A stretch of 16,875 bases of DNA from Bacteroidota bacterium (GTDB taxonomy: Bacteria > Bacteroidota > Bacteroidia > Chitinophagales > Chitinophagaceae): contig JAFDXS010000006.1 in NCBI GenBank assembly GCA_018267795.1, positions 1 through 16,875 on the forward strand, read 5' to 3'. Shown here in pieces: positions 7,409 to 14,204 of this stretch. The notes under the pieces are model-generated. The model made no database searches. It was not told where the DNA came from and saw only the letters and a program-made list of their open reading frames with translations. How positions within the stretch are numbered: the first letter of the stretch is position 1; every line of letters begins with the position of its first letter. The translations under genes and the position numbers were made by a program.

Positions 7409-8767
7409 CTACTGCGAACTTACGCTATTCCAGTCAATTCCGTCGAATGTACCTGAACTCATTAGCAAAAGGCACACAGGCTTTCCGGCATCATTTACCA
7501 GTCTTTTTACAGTTGATTCCAGCTTTGCCTTTTCGTCTATTACCTGGAGATCGGTTTTGCCAAAATGTTTTTGCACCACATCGGCATGTAGCTCCGGCAA
7601 TCCCTTCAGTGCCAGTGCATGATGGCTGAAGTACACTATGGCCTTATCCGCTGCGTCCATGCTATGTGTATATTCGCTAAGGAATTGCTCACTCAGGCTG
7701 CTGTAGGTATGCAGCTCAAAGCAGGCTATCAGCTCTCTGTCAGGGTAGGCCTCACGTACTGCATCCAGCGTAGTTTTTAGTTTAGATGGCGCATGGGCAA
7801 AATCCCGGTACACTACCAGTCCGTCCTCTTCTTTTAATTTTTCCAGGCGTTTGGCAGCACCGGCAAAAGTTGCAATGGCATTATAGCAGTCCTGCTCACT
7901 TATGCCCAGTTCCATGCATACATCTATTGCTGCACTCATGTTCAGCAGGTTATGTCTGCCGAATACAGCCACTTTCAGCGGGCCATATTTGGTATCCAAT
8001 ACCGCTTCACCATTTTCATAGTGAAAGGCAGGCATACCGTATGGTACTGCTTTTAGTTGGCCCGCAGCCTTCTTCACTAGTTGCTGTACTTCCGGGTCTT
8101 CGTTGTTGTAATACAGGCTTGCACCTGCTTCCATATTGCTTAGATAATGCTCAAACTGGCTCAGGTAGTTCTCGTAAGTGGGAAATACATTTACATGGTC
8201 CCAGGCTATGCCGCTCAATACACTTATGTGCGGGTGATAGAAAAATATTTTAGGGCGCTTTTCTTCTACTGATGCCGGGTATTCATCTCCCTCCAGTATT
8301 ATCAATGGGGCATCGCTTAGTTGCACAGACTGGTCAAATCCGGCCACTTTTGCCCCTACCAAGTAATCAAATTTAACATTTTGTTTTTTTAATATATGCA
8401 TCACCATCGAGGTGATTGTTGTCTTTCCGTGGCTGCCTGCTATCACCACTCGCTTTTTATCTTTGCTTACTTCATACACATATTGCGGGAAAGAATATAT
8501 GGGAATGCCTGATTTTTTAGCGGCTATTAACTCCGGGTTATCAGCCTTGGCGTGCATCCCCAGCACTATTGCGTCGGTTTTGTTGCTTATTCTTTCAGGA
8601 TACCAACCGCTTTTTTCAGGCAATATTCCGGCCTGGGCCAGGTTGGTTTTGGCCGGATCGTTGATTTCATCGTCACTTCCGGTCACTATATTTCCCTGTC
8701 TTTTTAGGGCCAGGGCAAGCTGGTGCATTACCGCTCCACCTATGGCTATAAAATGTATATGCTTCAT
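7409..8767 (-). CDS. Mpl/MurC-like UDP-N-acetylmuramate peptide ligase
   Basis: A 452-residue Mur-family ligase, closest by motif to Mpl, which joins recycled L-Ala-D-Glu-meso-DAP tripeptide to UDP-N-acetylmuramate using ATP in the cytoplasm. The N-terminal nucleotide-sugar domain begins IHFIAIGGAVM (the family's GIGG/GICG loop). The ATP loop is GSHGKTT at 111-117. The central acidic site is LEGDEYPAS near 158-165, and WDHVNVF is at 189-195. The C-terminal domain carries VYRDFAHAPSKL, where MurC and Mpl usually have HHP, and FELHTYSSLSEQF, as in MurC. Mpl is favoured over MurC by the GDEY motif and length; true tripeptide specificity is inferred. The ATG at 8767 follows a canonical promoter. 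The exonuclease and GT2 genes follow on the same strand. Confidence 0.85.
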   Translation of the reverse strand: MKHIHFIAIGGAVMHQLALALKRQGNIVTGSDDEINDPAKTNLAQAGILPEKSGWYPERISNKTDAIVLGMHAKADNPELIAAKKSGIPIYSFPQYVYEVSKDKKRVVIAGSHGKTTITSMVMHILKKQNVKFDYLVGAKVAGFDQSVQLSDAPLIILEGDEYPASVEEKRPKIFFYHPHISVLSGIAWDHVNVFPTYENYLSQFEHYLSNMEAGASLYYNNEDPEVQQLVKKAAGQLKAVPYGMPAFHYENGEAVLDTKYGPLKVAVFGRHNLLNMSAAIDVCMELGISEQDCYNAIATFAGAAKRLEKLKEEDGLVVYRDFAHAPSKLKTTLDAVREAYPDRELIACFELHTYSSLSEQFLSEYTHSMDAADKAIVYFSHHALALKGLPELHADVVQKHFGKTDLQVIDEKAKLESTVKRLVNDAGKPVCLLLMSSGTFDGIDWNSVSSQ

Positions 8768-8787
8768 AAAAATTTCTTATCTTCGTA

Positions 8788-8817
8788 CAAAAGTAACAGA
8801 GGTTTTTTACTACCAAA
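8788..8817 (-). promoter_or_regulatory. Canonical Bacteroidota promoter for the mpl-like gene
   Basis: On the minus strand, TTTG at 8817-8814 and TACTTTTG at 8795-8788 are separated by 18 bases, matching TTTG/TTG-N17-23-TAnnTTTG at every defined position. The -7 box ends 20 bases before the ATG at 8767, implying a very short leader. This is the best promoter match in the window. It occupies the same 64-base gap that must also hold the start region of the divergent small lipoprotein. Confidence 0.7.
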
Positions 8818-8831
8818 GACAAAAGTATATT

Positions 8832-8978
8832 ATGCAAGTATTTTCAAATTTTCGTCGCATAGCTACTATAGCTGCTGTTGCGACTGTGGTTTTCCTGGCA
8901 TCTTGTGCAAATGGCGGCACCCAAAAGTATGGCTGTCCTAACCATTTACATATTAACATTGGTTCATTTATTCGCTAA
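8832..8978 (+). CDS. Small lipoprotein, 48 residues, function unknown
   Basis: A short open frame with clear export features. A basic N-terminus (MQVFSNFRR) is followed by a hydrophobic stretch (IATIAAVATVVFLA) and the lipobox LASC with Cys25 as the lipidation site. The mature part is only 24 residues, with a second cysteine at 35 in a KYGCPNH segment. The same frame is open upstream, antisense to the mpl-like gene, but only this tail has protein character, so the ATG at 8832 is the start. Small lipoproteins with a YGCP-like mature end are, from memory, seen elsewhere in Bacteroidota, but I cannot name a family. It has its own hairpin downstream and sits alone between mpl-like and outer membrane protein genes. 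A coding role is likely; function is unknown. Confidence 0.68.
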   Translation: MQVFSNFRRIATIAAVATVVFLASCANGGTQKYGCPNHLHINIGSFIR

Positions 8979-9015
8979 AGGTTTCAGTCCGATTTAATTG
9001 TATATATAATAACCT

Positions 9016-9039
9016 GGTTGATAGCTGATGCTATCGGCC
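9016..9039 (+). terminator. Possible intrinsic terminator of the small lipoprotein gene
   Basis: GGTTGATAGC (9016-9025) can pair with GCTATCGGCC (9030-9039) around a TGAT loop. The stem is 10 bp including two G-U pairs, followed by ATTGTTGTTTA. It starts 37 bases after the lipoprotein stop. The T-rich tail is interrupted, so this is a moderate call. Confidence 0.45.
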
Positions 9040-9061
9040 ATTGTTGTTTATGTGCAAATAG

Positions 9062-9093
9062 AAGAGGGATACTGCGGTAGCAGTATCCCTCTT
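9062..9093. terminator. Bidirectional stem-loop between small lipoprotein and OMP genes
   Basis: A perfect 14-bp stem (9062-9075 with 9080-9093, arms AAGAGGGATACTGC and its complement) closes a GGTA loop. It lies 24 bases before the stop of the convergent outer membrane protein gene and after the small lipoprotein gene, so it fits a shared terminator. No strong T tract follows on the plus strand; on the minus strand the flank reads CTATTTG. Confidence 0.75.
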
Positions 9094-9117
9094 GTTAGTT
9101 TATGAATTGTGTATGAT

Positions 9118-9756
9118 CTAAAGGAAGGCGTAGGCCAGGTGCAACTGTATAGTGCGCTGCTGCCATGCGCCGGATATATCTGTGTTGTTCAGGCTCGAAA
9201 GGCCTAATACATAGCGCGCACCTACGTTCAGGTGCAAAGGCAGTTTCAGTTCCAGCCCTATCACACCGGATAAGTCACCTGATTTAAATAATCCTTTGGC
9301 ATCCTTTACCAGGTTATCAGCATCTTTTACTGATACTACACCACTGTATTGCGGTCCTATCTGCAACCATAATAATGGTATGAGTTTCAATTGAAAAAGG
9401 ACTGGTATATTCAGATAAGTAACTTTAAAAGAACCATTTTTTGCAGAGTCAGCCAGGTTGTTATAAAAGCCGCTATAGGCATCGTAAAAGTCGTGACCGG
9501 ATACGGTATAGTTTGTTTGGCTGAAAAAAGCTTCAACCTGCACACCTACTTTATGTTCTCTCAGGCCTACAGCTACACCACCTAAGAAGCCGGCTTTATA
9601 ACCGTTGTCCCAGGTATTTCCTGATAGTTTTGCAATGTTTGCACCAAGCTTTATAGCAAGGTCCACTTTCGGTATGCTCACACCTTTATCCTGCGCCCAA
9701 ACCATGGCAGGGAAAAGTATGGCAACAAGTGCTAAAAGTAATTTTCTGTTTTTCAT
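9118..9756 (-). CDS. Outer membrane beta-barrel protein (PorT-like fold)
   Basis: A 212-residue protein with a Sec signal peptide (MKNRKLLLALVAILFPAMVWAQ). The mature part is an alternating beta-strand pattern ending in an aromatic/hydrophobic strand, IQLHLAYAFL, as in small 8-stranded outer membrane barrels. Typical strand phrases are GFLGGVAVGLREHKVGVQVEAFF, YLNIPVLFQLKLIPLLWLQIGPQYSG and LNVGARYVLGLSSL. This is the general outer-membrane beta-barrel/PorT-like type common in Bacteroidota. It should not be equated with PorT of the T9SS, since such barrels are numerous. The ATG at 9756 is chosen over an in-frame start 13 codons upstream (at 9795), because the latter would precede the signal peptide and overlap the predicted -7 box. 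It lies 66 bases after bshC but appears to have its own promoter. Confidence 0.85.
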   Translation of the reverse strand: MKNRKLLLALVAILFPAMVWAQDKGVSIPKVDLAIKLGANIAKLSGNTWDNGYKAGFLGGVAVGLREHKVGVQVEAFFSQTNYTVSGHDFYDAYSGFYNNLADSAKNGSFKVTYLNIPVLFQLKLIPLLWLQIGPQYSGVVSVKDADNLVKDAKGLFKSGDLSGVIGLELKLPLHLNVGARYVLGLSSLNNTDISGAWQQRTIQLHLAYAFL

Positions 9757-9792
9757 GATACCAATGTTTATCTGTGCAAGATTATTGCTTCG

Positions 9793-9800
9793 CAAACTTA
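9793..9800 (-). promoter_or_regulatory. Promoter -7 box for the outer membrane protein gene
   Basis: Read on the minus strand, TAAGTTTG is an exact TAnnTTTG match 36 bases upstream of the chosen ATG at 9756. I do not see a TTG at the expected distance upstream, so only the -7 half is supported. Confidence 0.45.
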
Positions 9801-9822
9801 GACATAAAAAGTATGCCTTGGC

Positions 9823-11430
9823 TTAATCCGCACTATGCTCCACCACTAAAAATTGTGATTTCAGGGGTTGCATTGCGTCTTTCAGCACATCCAGGAAATT
9901 ATTGCCGTGCAGCAGGTAGTAAGTAGAAAAATTTTCAACTCGCTCCTGTAGGCTGTTGTTGGGGAATAGCAGGCTTTTCAGTTTGTTTATTTTTAGCAAC
10001 TGGGTTTGCATTTTCTTCTTTTCGGCACGCAGCATTTTTTTCTCCAGCACCTGTAGTTGGTGTTTTATTTTGGTCAGCACAGCTTCTGCAGATCCGCGCA
10101 GAGTGGGGTCAAGGGCACTGGCCTTTTGTTTTAGCCCGGCTAATATCTTTTCTATTTCATTAGTTTCCTGTCCCGTTTGCCAGTCATCAGTGCTGTTATG
10201 CAGCACATACTGGCGCACCAGGTCCACTTCGGGTTTAAAGATGTCTGTAATGCTCAGTTTTAGCTGCGCGCGCAGTTTAGCCTGTGTTGGTTCGATCCAT
10301 AGTACCGACTGGCGTAGTAAAATAGCGGGATAAAAAACTTTGTAGTGTGCAAACAGTGTCTTCAATTGTAGCCAGTAAGCCACTTCTGCGCCGCCACCAA
10401 TAAAGGCTACATCCGGCAATATGCTTTCCTGCAGCAGTCCGCGCAGTATCACGTTGGGACTAAAGCGTTCCGGGTGCGCTTCCATTTCCTGCAGCAGTTC
10501 AGCTTCAGTCCATGATATATCGGTATTCACTACCTTCCATGTGCCATCCTTTCGCTCTATGCGTTCACGCAGCTGTTCTGCCAGGTAGAAGAGATTTATA
10601 GGGCGCGGATGTGCTTGTGCTTTATAGTGTACAGATAGTTTTTCTATCTGCTCAGATACCACGGAGTAGGCTGTTTCATGCAGCACATCATCAGTCATTA
10701 TCGGCAATATACATCGCTTAAAGGCTGCCTCATCCGGGTCTAGTATTATCAGTCCGTATTGCCCAAAGAGTTCATTTACCAGGTATTGTGTAGCAGCCCC
10801 TACTGTATCATGCTGCAGGTAGGCCTTACTTATCATGTCCTTCAGCTTATCGAGGTTTTCCCCCGGTGGACCAAAGAGCTTAAATAGTTCATTGAATAAG
10901 GGTTTCAGGCCTTCTGTATTCATTCTGCCTACTGCGCCGGTTTGGCCATTGGCTTTCCATATATATTTGTCGCCGTTATACCTAAAGGTGCCTAGCTCAT
11001 CCAGGTCATTATCCTCACTGCCCATATAGTACACGGGTACAAAATTCTTATCAGGCTGCAGTGCTTTTAGCTCCTCTGCCAGCTTTATAGCATGTATTAT
11101 TTTGTAAATAAAATACAGGTAGCCGGTTAGCAGGTTGGGTTGGTGGGCGGTACATATAGTATAGGTGTTTTCTTCTGCCAGCAGTTTCAGGTTTTGCTCC
11201 GTCTTTTCATGCTTAGGCAGCTTTTCGTATTGCCTGTTCAGGGTTTCTGTCAGCACCTTGCGGTTCACAGGGTATTTTGCACGTTCCTTTATGGCAGCCA
11301 GTATGCCTTCGGTATCAGGCGCATAACTGTAAAAGGCTTGTATGTTTTCTGCTTTATTAAGGTAATCTGTAACCAGGTGAGAGAAAGCTCCTGTATCGCT
11401 ATATGGCAAATGCGTAAAGCTGGTAGGCAC
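9823..11430 (-). CDS. bshC: Bacillithiol biosynthesis cysteine-adding enzyme BshC
   Basis: A 535-residue protein of normal BshC length (about 540). BshC performs the last step of bacillithiol synthesis, adding cysteine to glucosaminyl-malate. Family blocks are visible in order: THLPYSDTGAFS at the N-terminus, TAHQPNLLTGYLYFIYKI, YYMGSEDNDLDELGTFRYNG, RPINLFYLAEQLRERIERKDG, SPNVILRGLLQESILPDVAFIGGGAEVAYWLQL, and a lysine-rich coiled coil near the C-terminus (about 440-500). The frame has no ATG near its beginning. The GTG at 11430 (VPTSFTHLPYSD) fits the family N-terminus, whereas a TTG at 11505 would add 25 unrelated residues. bshA and bshB are not in the window. It is divergent from radC with a 134-base gap. 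The family call is firm; the start is inferred. Confidence 0.94.
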   Translation of the reverse strand: MPTSFTHLPYSDTGAFSHLVTDYLNKAENIQAFYSYAPDTEGILAAIKERAKYPVNRKVLTETLNRQYEKLPKHEKTEQNLKLLAEENTYTICTAHQPNLLTGYLYFIYKIIHAIKLAEELKALQPDKNFVPVYYMGSEDNDLDELGTFRYNGDKYIWKANGQTGAVGRMNTEGLKPLFNELFKLFGPPGENLDKLKDMISKAYLQHDTVGAATQYLVNELFGQYGLIILDPDEAAFKRCILPIMTDDVLHETAYSVVSEQIEKLSVHYKAQAHPRPINLFYLAEQLRERIERKDGTWKVVNTDISWTEAELLQEMEAHPERFSPNVILRGLLQESILPDVAFIGGGAEVAYWLQLKTLFAHYKVFYPAILLRQSVLWIEPTQAKLRAQLKLSITDIFKPEVDLVRQYVLHNSTDDWQTGQETNEIEKILAGLKQKASALDPTLRGSAEAVLTKIKHQLQVLEKKMLRAEKKKMQTQLLKINKLKSLLFPNNSLQERVENFSTYYLLHGNNFLDVLKDAMQPLKSQFLVVEHSAD

Positions 11431-11564
11431 AATAATACGATTTTTGAAAAGCGAAGTTAATCGTAGCTGTCCATAATTCCTTAATATATCAATAGCTGAA
11501 ATCAATTATAGCCTACACCTTATTTTTTTATGGAAATATTCCCTTATTCCTGTACTTTTCCTTT

Positions 11565-12254
11565 ATGAACCCCTCCAATAGCATAAAGAACTGGGCTGAA
11601 GACGAACGCCCGCGTGAAAAAATGCTTCAGAAAAGCGCTGCTTCACTCACCGATGCAGAGCTGTTGGCTATCCTCATTTCCAGCGGCACAAAGGAAAAGT
11701 CTGCCTTAGATCTCGCCCGCGAAATACTTGCCCTGGCCAATAATAATCTACAGCAATTGGGTCGTCTCAGTGTACTTGAGTTACAAAAAACCAAAGGCAT
11801 AGGTGAGGCAAGGGCCATTACTATAGCTGCGGCAATGGAGCTAGGCCGACGCAGGCAAATGAGTGCCGCCCTGGAGCGCCCGACCATTACTAAGAGCGCT
11901 GATGCTGCGGAGATTGTTGTCCCCTTATTAGGCGATCTTAACCATGAAGTTTTCTGTGTGCTATATCTCAACCAGGCTAATAAAGTATTGCGTCATGAGC
12001 TTATAAGCAGTGGAGGTCTTACAGGCACAGTAGCTGACATTCGCATTGTGCTAAAGAATGCCCTGCTGCAGAATGCTAATCAACTTATTATTGCCCATAA
12101 TCATCCCTCTGGTAATAACAAAGTAAGCGCCGCCGATAAAGATTTAACAAAAAAGCTGAAAGAAGCAGCAATCCTTATGGACATTAAACTCCTCGATCAT
12201 CTCATTGTCACAGGTACAACATATTTGAGTTTTGCAGATGAAGGGCTAATCTGA
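11565..12254 (+). CDS. radC: RadC-family JAMM domain protein
   Basis: A 229-residue protein of the RadC/JAB family. The N-terminal helical part starts IKNWAEDERPREKML and includes a helix-hairpin-helix element, ELQKTKGIGEARAITI (about 72-87). The JAMM metalloprotease-like domain has the zinc motif HxH-x10-D: His178 and His180 in AHNHPSG, and Asp191, with a supporting glutamate near 145 in VLRHELISSGG. RadC was once linked to DNA repair in E. coli, but that link was withdrawn and its true role is unsettled. The full catalytic set is present here. The gene begins a plus-strand run; the next gene follows after 82 AT-rich bases with no clear terminator, so cotranscription is possible but not certain. 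Confidence 0.94.
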   Translation: MNPSNSIKNWAEDERPREKMLQKSAASLTDAELLAILISSGTKEKSALDLAREILALANNNLQQLGRLSVLELQKTKGIGEARAITIAAAMELGRRRQMSAALERPTITKSADAAEIVVPLLGDLNHEVFCVLYLNQANKVLRHELISSGGLTGTVADIRIVLKNALLQNANQLIIAHNHPSGNNKVSAADKDLTKKLKEAAILMDIKLLDHLIVTGTTYLSFADEGLI

Positions 12255-12336
12255 TAGTGGCTATTTATTGTTATCTTGCAACCATTCATTTTGTTATAGC
12301 TAATTAATATTAAATATTTTACCATTTAGCAGCTCT

Positions 12337-13323
12337 ATGCTTAAGATTGGAATATTTGGTGCAGGCCACCTCGGTAAGATTCACATGCAGCAGTGGCAGG
12401 AAATTGCAGGAATTCAACTGGTTGGTTTTTTTGACCCTGATGATGCCCAGGCAGCCACCGCAATTGCACAATACCAGGTTCCCCGCTATACTGATATAGA
12501 CGAATTGATACAATCGGTAGATGCAGTAGATATCATTTCTACTACTACTACACACTACGAATTGGCTAAAAGATGCCTGCTTAGCGGCAAGCATATTTTC
12601 GTTGAAAAGCCCTTAGCGCATTCTCTCGAAGAAGGTCGCGAGCTGGTAAAGCTGGTAAAGGAAGCCAATGTGAAATGCCAGGTAGGCCACGTAGAGCGCT
12701 ACAATCCTGCTTATCTTGCTTTAGGTGAGCAAACTTTACAACCCATGTTCATAGAGGCGCATCGCCTGGCTCAGTTCAACCCCCGCGGTACGGATGTATC
12801 AGTGATACTCGATCTTATGATTCATGATATTGATATTGTGCTGCACCTCGTCAAGTCGCCTGTGCGCCGCATATCTGCCAGCGGTGTATCTGTACTTAGC
12901 GAAACTGCAGACATAGCAAATGCACGTATAGAGTTCGATAATGGTTGTGTGGCAAATCTTACTTCCAGCCGTATATCGCTGAAGAAAATGCGCAAAATGC
13001 GACTCTTCCAGCGCGATGCCTATATAGGTATCGACTTCCTTGAAAAGAAGACGGAGGTAATACGCATGAAAGAGCCGGGCATGCAAAGCGGCATGATGGA
13101 CTTCCCGATAGAAGTAGCTAATGGCGAAAAGAAGATCATCTCCGTACAGATGCCGGAAGTGCCGCTTTCAAATGCTATAAGGCTGGAGCTTGCAGAGTTT
13201 GCAGATGCAGTGATAAATGATAAGCCAGTGCGCGTTTCAGTATATGACGGCTTCCAGGCAATGGACGTGGCACACCAGATACTGAAGAAAATGAGCCAGC
13301 ACAACGAGCTGCACAGCGCATAG
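12337..13323 (+). CDS. Gfo/Idh/MocA-family oxidoreductase, possibly sugar-nucleotide dehydrogenase
   Basis: A 328-residue NAD(P)-dependent oxidoreductase. The Rossmann loop is GAGHLG at residues 8-13. The EKP motif with the catalytic lysine is at 90-92 (FVEKPLAHS). The substrate-side motif DLMIHDIDI holds Asp159, His163 and Asp164. The phrase CQVGHVERYNPA at about 114-125 resembles the branch that includes UDP-N-acetylglucosamine 3-dehydrogenases (GnnA-type), from memory, so a nucleotide-sugar substrate is plausible but not proved. The downstream lipoprotein starts 33 bases later and a sugar-1-phosphate transferase follows. That context supports a role in surface-glycan precursor synthesis. 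No aminotransferase or acyltransferase partner is visible in the window. Superfamily certain, substrate unknown. Confidence 0.9.
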   Translation: MLKIGIFGAGHLGKIHMQQWQEIAGIQLVGFFDPDDAQAATAIAQYQVPRYTDIDELIQSVDAVDIISTTTTHYELAKRCLLSGKHIFVEKPLAHSLEEGRELVKLVKEANVKCQVGHVERYNPAYLALGEQTLQPMFIEAHRLAQFNPRGTDVSVILDLMIHDIDIVLHLVKSPVRRISASGVSVLSETADIANARIEFDNGCVANLTSSRISLKKMRKMRLFQRDAYIGIDFLEKKTEVIRMKEPGMQSGMMDFPIEVANGEKKIISVQMPEVPLSNAIRLELAEFADAVINDKPVRVSVYDGFQAMDVAHQILKKMSQHNELHSA

Positions 13324-13356
13324 CCTGTTATTGTTTGATTTTTGAATATTGATTAG

Positions 13357-14202
13357 ATGAAATCGTTTTATATAGTTGCTGCCTTTTTGCTTGGTACCTT
13401 CTGGATGAGTTGCAAATTGATCAACCCATCAGAGAAGATACCTACCTATGTGCATATAGATTCCTTTACATTCAGGCAGCCTTCTGCAGGGCAGGGTACA
13501 GCATCGCATGATATTACTTCTGTTTCCGTTTACTACAATAATAACCCCGTTGGCTTTTTCGATTTGCCGGTCACATTTCCCGTTATCACTACCGGGGACT
13601 CAGGTTTGCTCACTGTAAGCCCGGCAGTTACGGTAAACGGCATACACGATTTTCAATCAACTTACGAATACTATACGTTTGATAATAAAGTGCTTAAAAC
13701 TAATCCCGGCAAAGTAGTTACCATGCAGGATACAACAGGGTATAACACACTCGCTCACTTCCCATGGTCCGATGATTTTGAGTCAGGTAATGGATTTACA
13801 AATCTTGGCGGTGGCAGCCTTGTAGTAGATACCAATGTAGCCGATGTTTTTGAAGGACATCGCTGCGGTCGTATAGACATGCAGCCTGATAGTACTTTTC
13901 TTGCAGTGGCAGGCAAATCCTTTTCAATGGACGTTAATGGCTTAACCTATCTTGAGCTAAACTATAGGTGCAGTACACCTTTTGAAATTGGCGTACAGGT
14001 GCTCAATAGTACTGGTGGAGATGCAACCGTATTTTTGGTTGGGGGTTATCCTAATCCTAATGGCTGGAAGAAAATGTATATTTCCATACAGGCCGTAGCA
14101 CAGCAATATCCTAACGGACAATACAATATCTTAGTAAAAGGCCTTCAAGGCACAGGCGGTTACATACTATTAGATAACCTAAAAGTAGTTGGCGACCAGT
14201 AA
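13357..14202 (+). CDS. Uncharacterised lipoprotein with two beta-rich domains
   Basis: A 281-residue protein with a hydrophobic N-terminus and a cysteine at 19 (LLGTFWMSCK) that would be lipidated. The -3 position is Trp, not the usual Leu, so the lipobox is atypical. Residues about 29-120 form one beta-rich domain (IPTYVHIDSFTF ... HDITSVSVYYNNNPVGFFDLP ... VTVNGIHDF). This pattern recalls, from memory, unnamed Bacteroidota lipoproteins. From about 135 (FPWSDDFESG) a second beta-sandwich-like domain runs to the end (YILLDNLKVV), resembling carbohydrate-binding or concanavalin-like folds. No catalytic motif is seen. Only two bases separate it from the sugar transferase gene, so the two are almost surely translated from one mRNA. 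A role in surface polysaccharide export or attachment is a guess from position. Confidence 0.8.
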   Translation: MKSFYIVAAFLLGTFWMSCKLINPSEKIPTYVHIDSFTFRQPSAGQGTASHDITSVSVYYNNNPVGFFDLPVTFPVITTGDSGLLTVSPAVTVNGIHDFQSTYEYYTFDNKVLKTNPGKVVTMQDTTGYNTLAHFPWSDDFESGNGFTNLGGGSLVVDTNVADVFEGHRCGRIDMQPDSTFLAVAGKSFSMDVNGLTYLELNYRCSTPFEIGVQVLNSTGGDATVFLVGGYPNPNGWKKMYISIQAVAQQYPNGQYNILVKGLQGTGGYILLDNLKVVGDQ

Positions 14203-14204
14203 AT

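Noticed and set aside
7786..8253. 155-residue plus-strand open frame inside the mpl-like gene
   Set aside because: Shadow frame with His/Pro/Leu-rich low-quality sequence, opposite a well-conserved Mur ligase domain.
8412..8831. Long plus-strand open frame leading into the small lipoprotein
   Set aside because: This part is antisense to the mpl-like gene. Only the tail from 8832 has a signal peptide and lipobox, so only that was kept.
9062..9093. Long inverted repeat considered as an insertion-sequence end or protein operator
   Set aside because: The position between gene ends, the 4-base loop and the absence of any transposase make a transcription terminator the simpler reading.
11627..11971. 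Minus-strand open frame inside radC
   Set aside because: Serine/arginine/alanine-rich shadow of the conserved RadC coding sequence.
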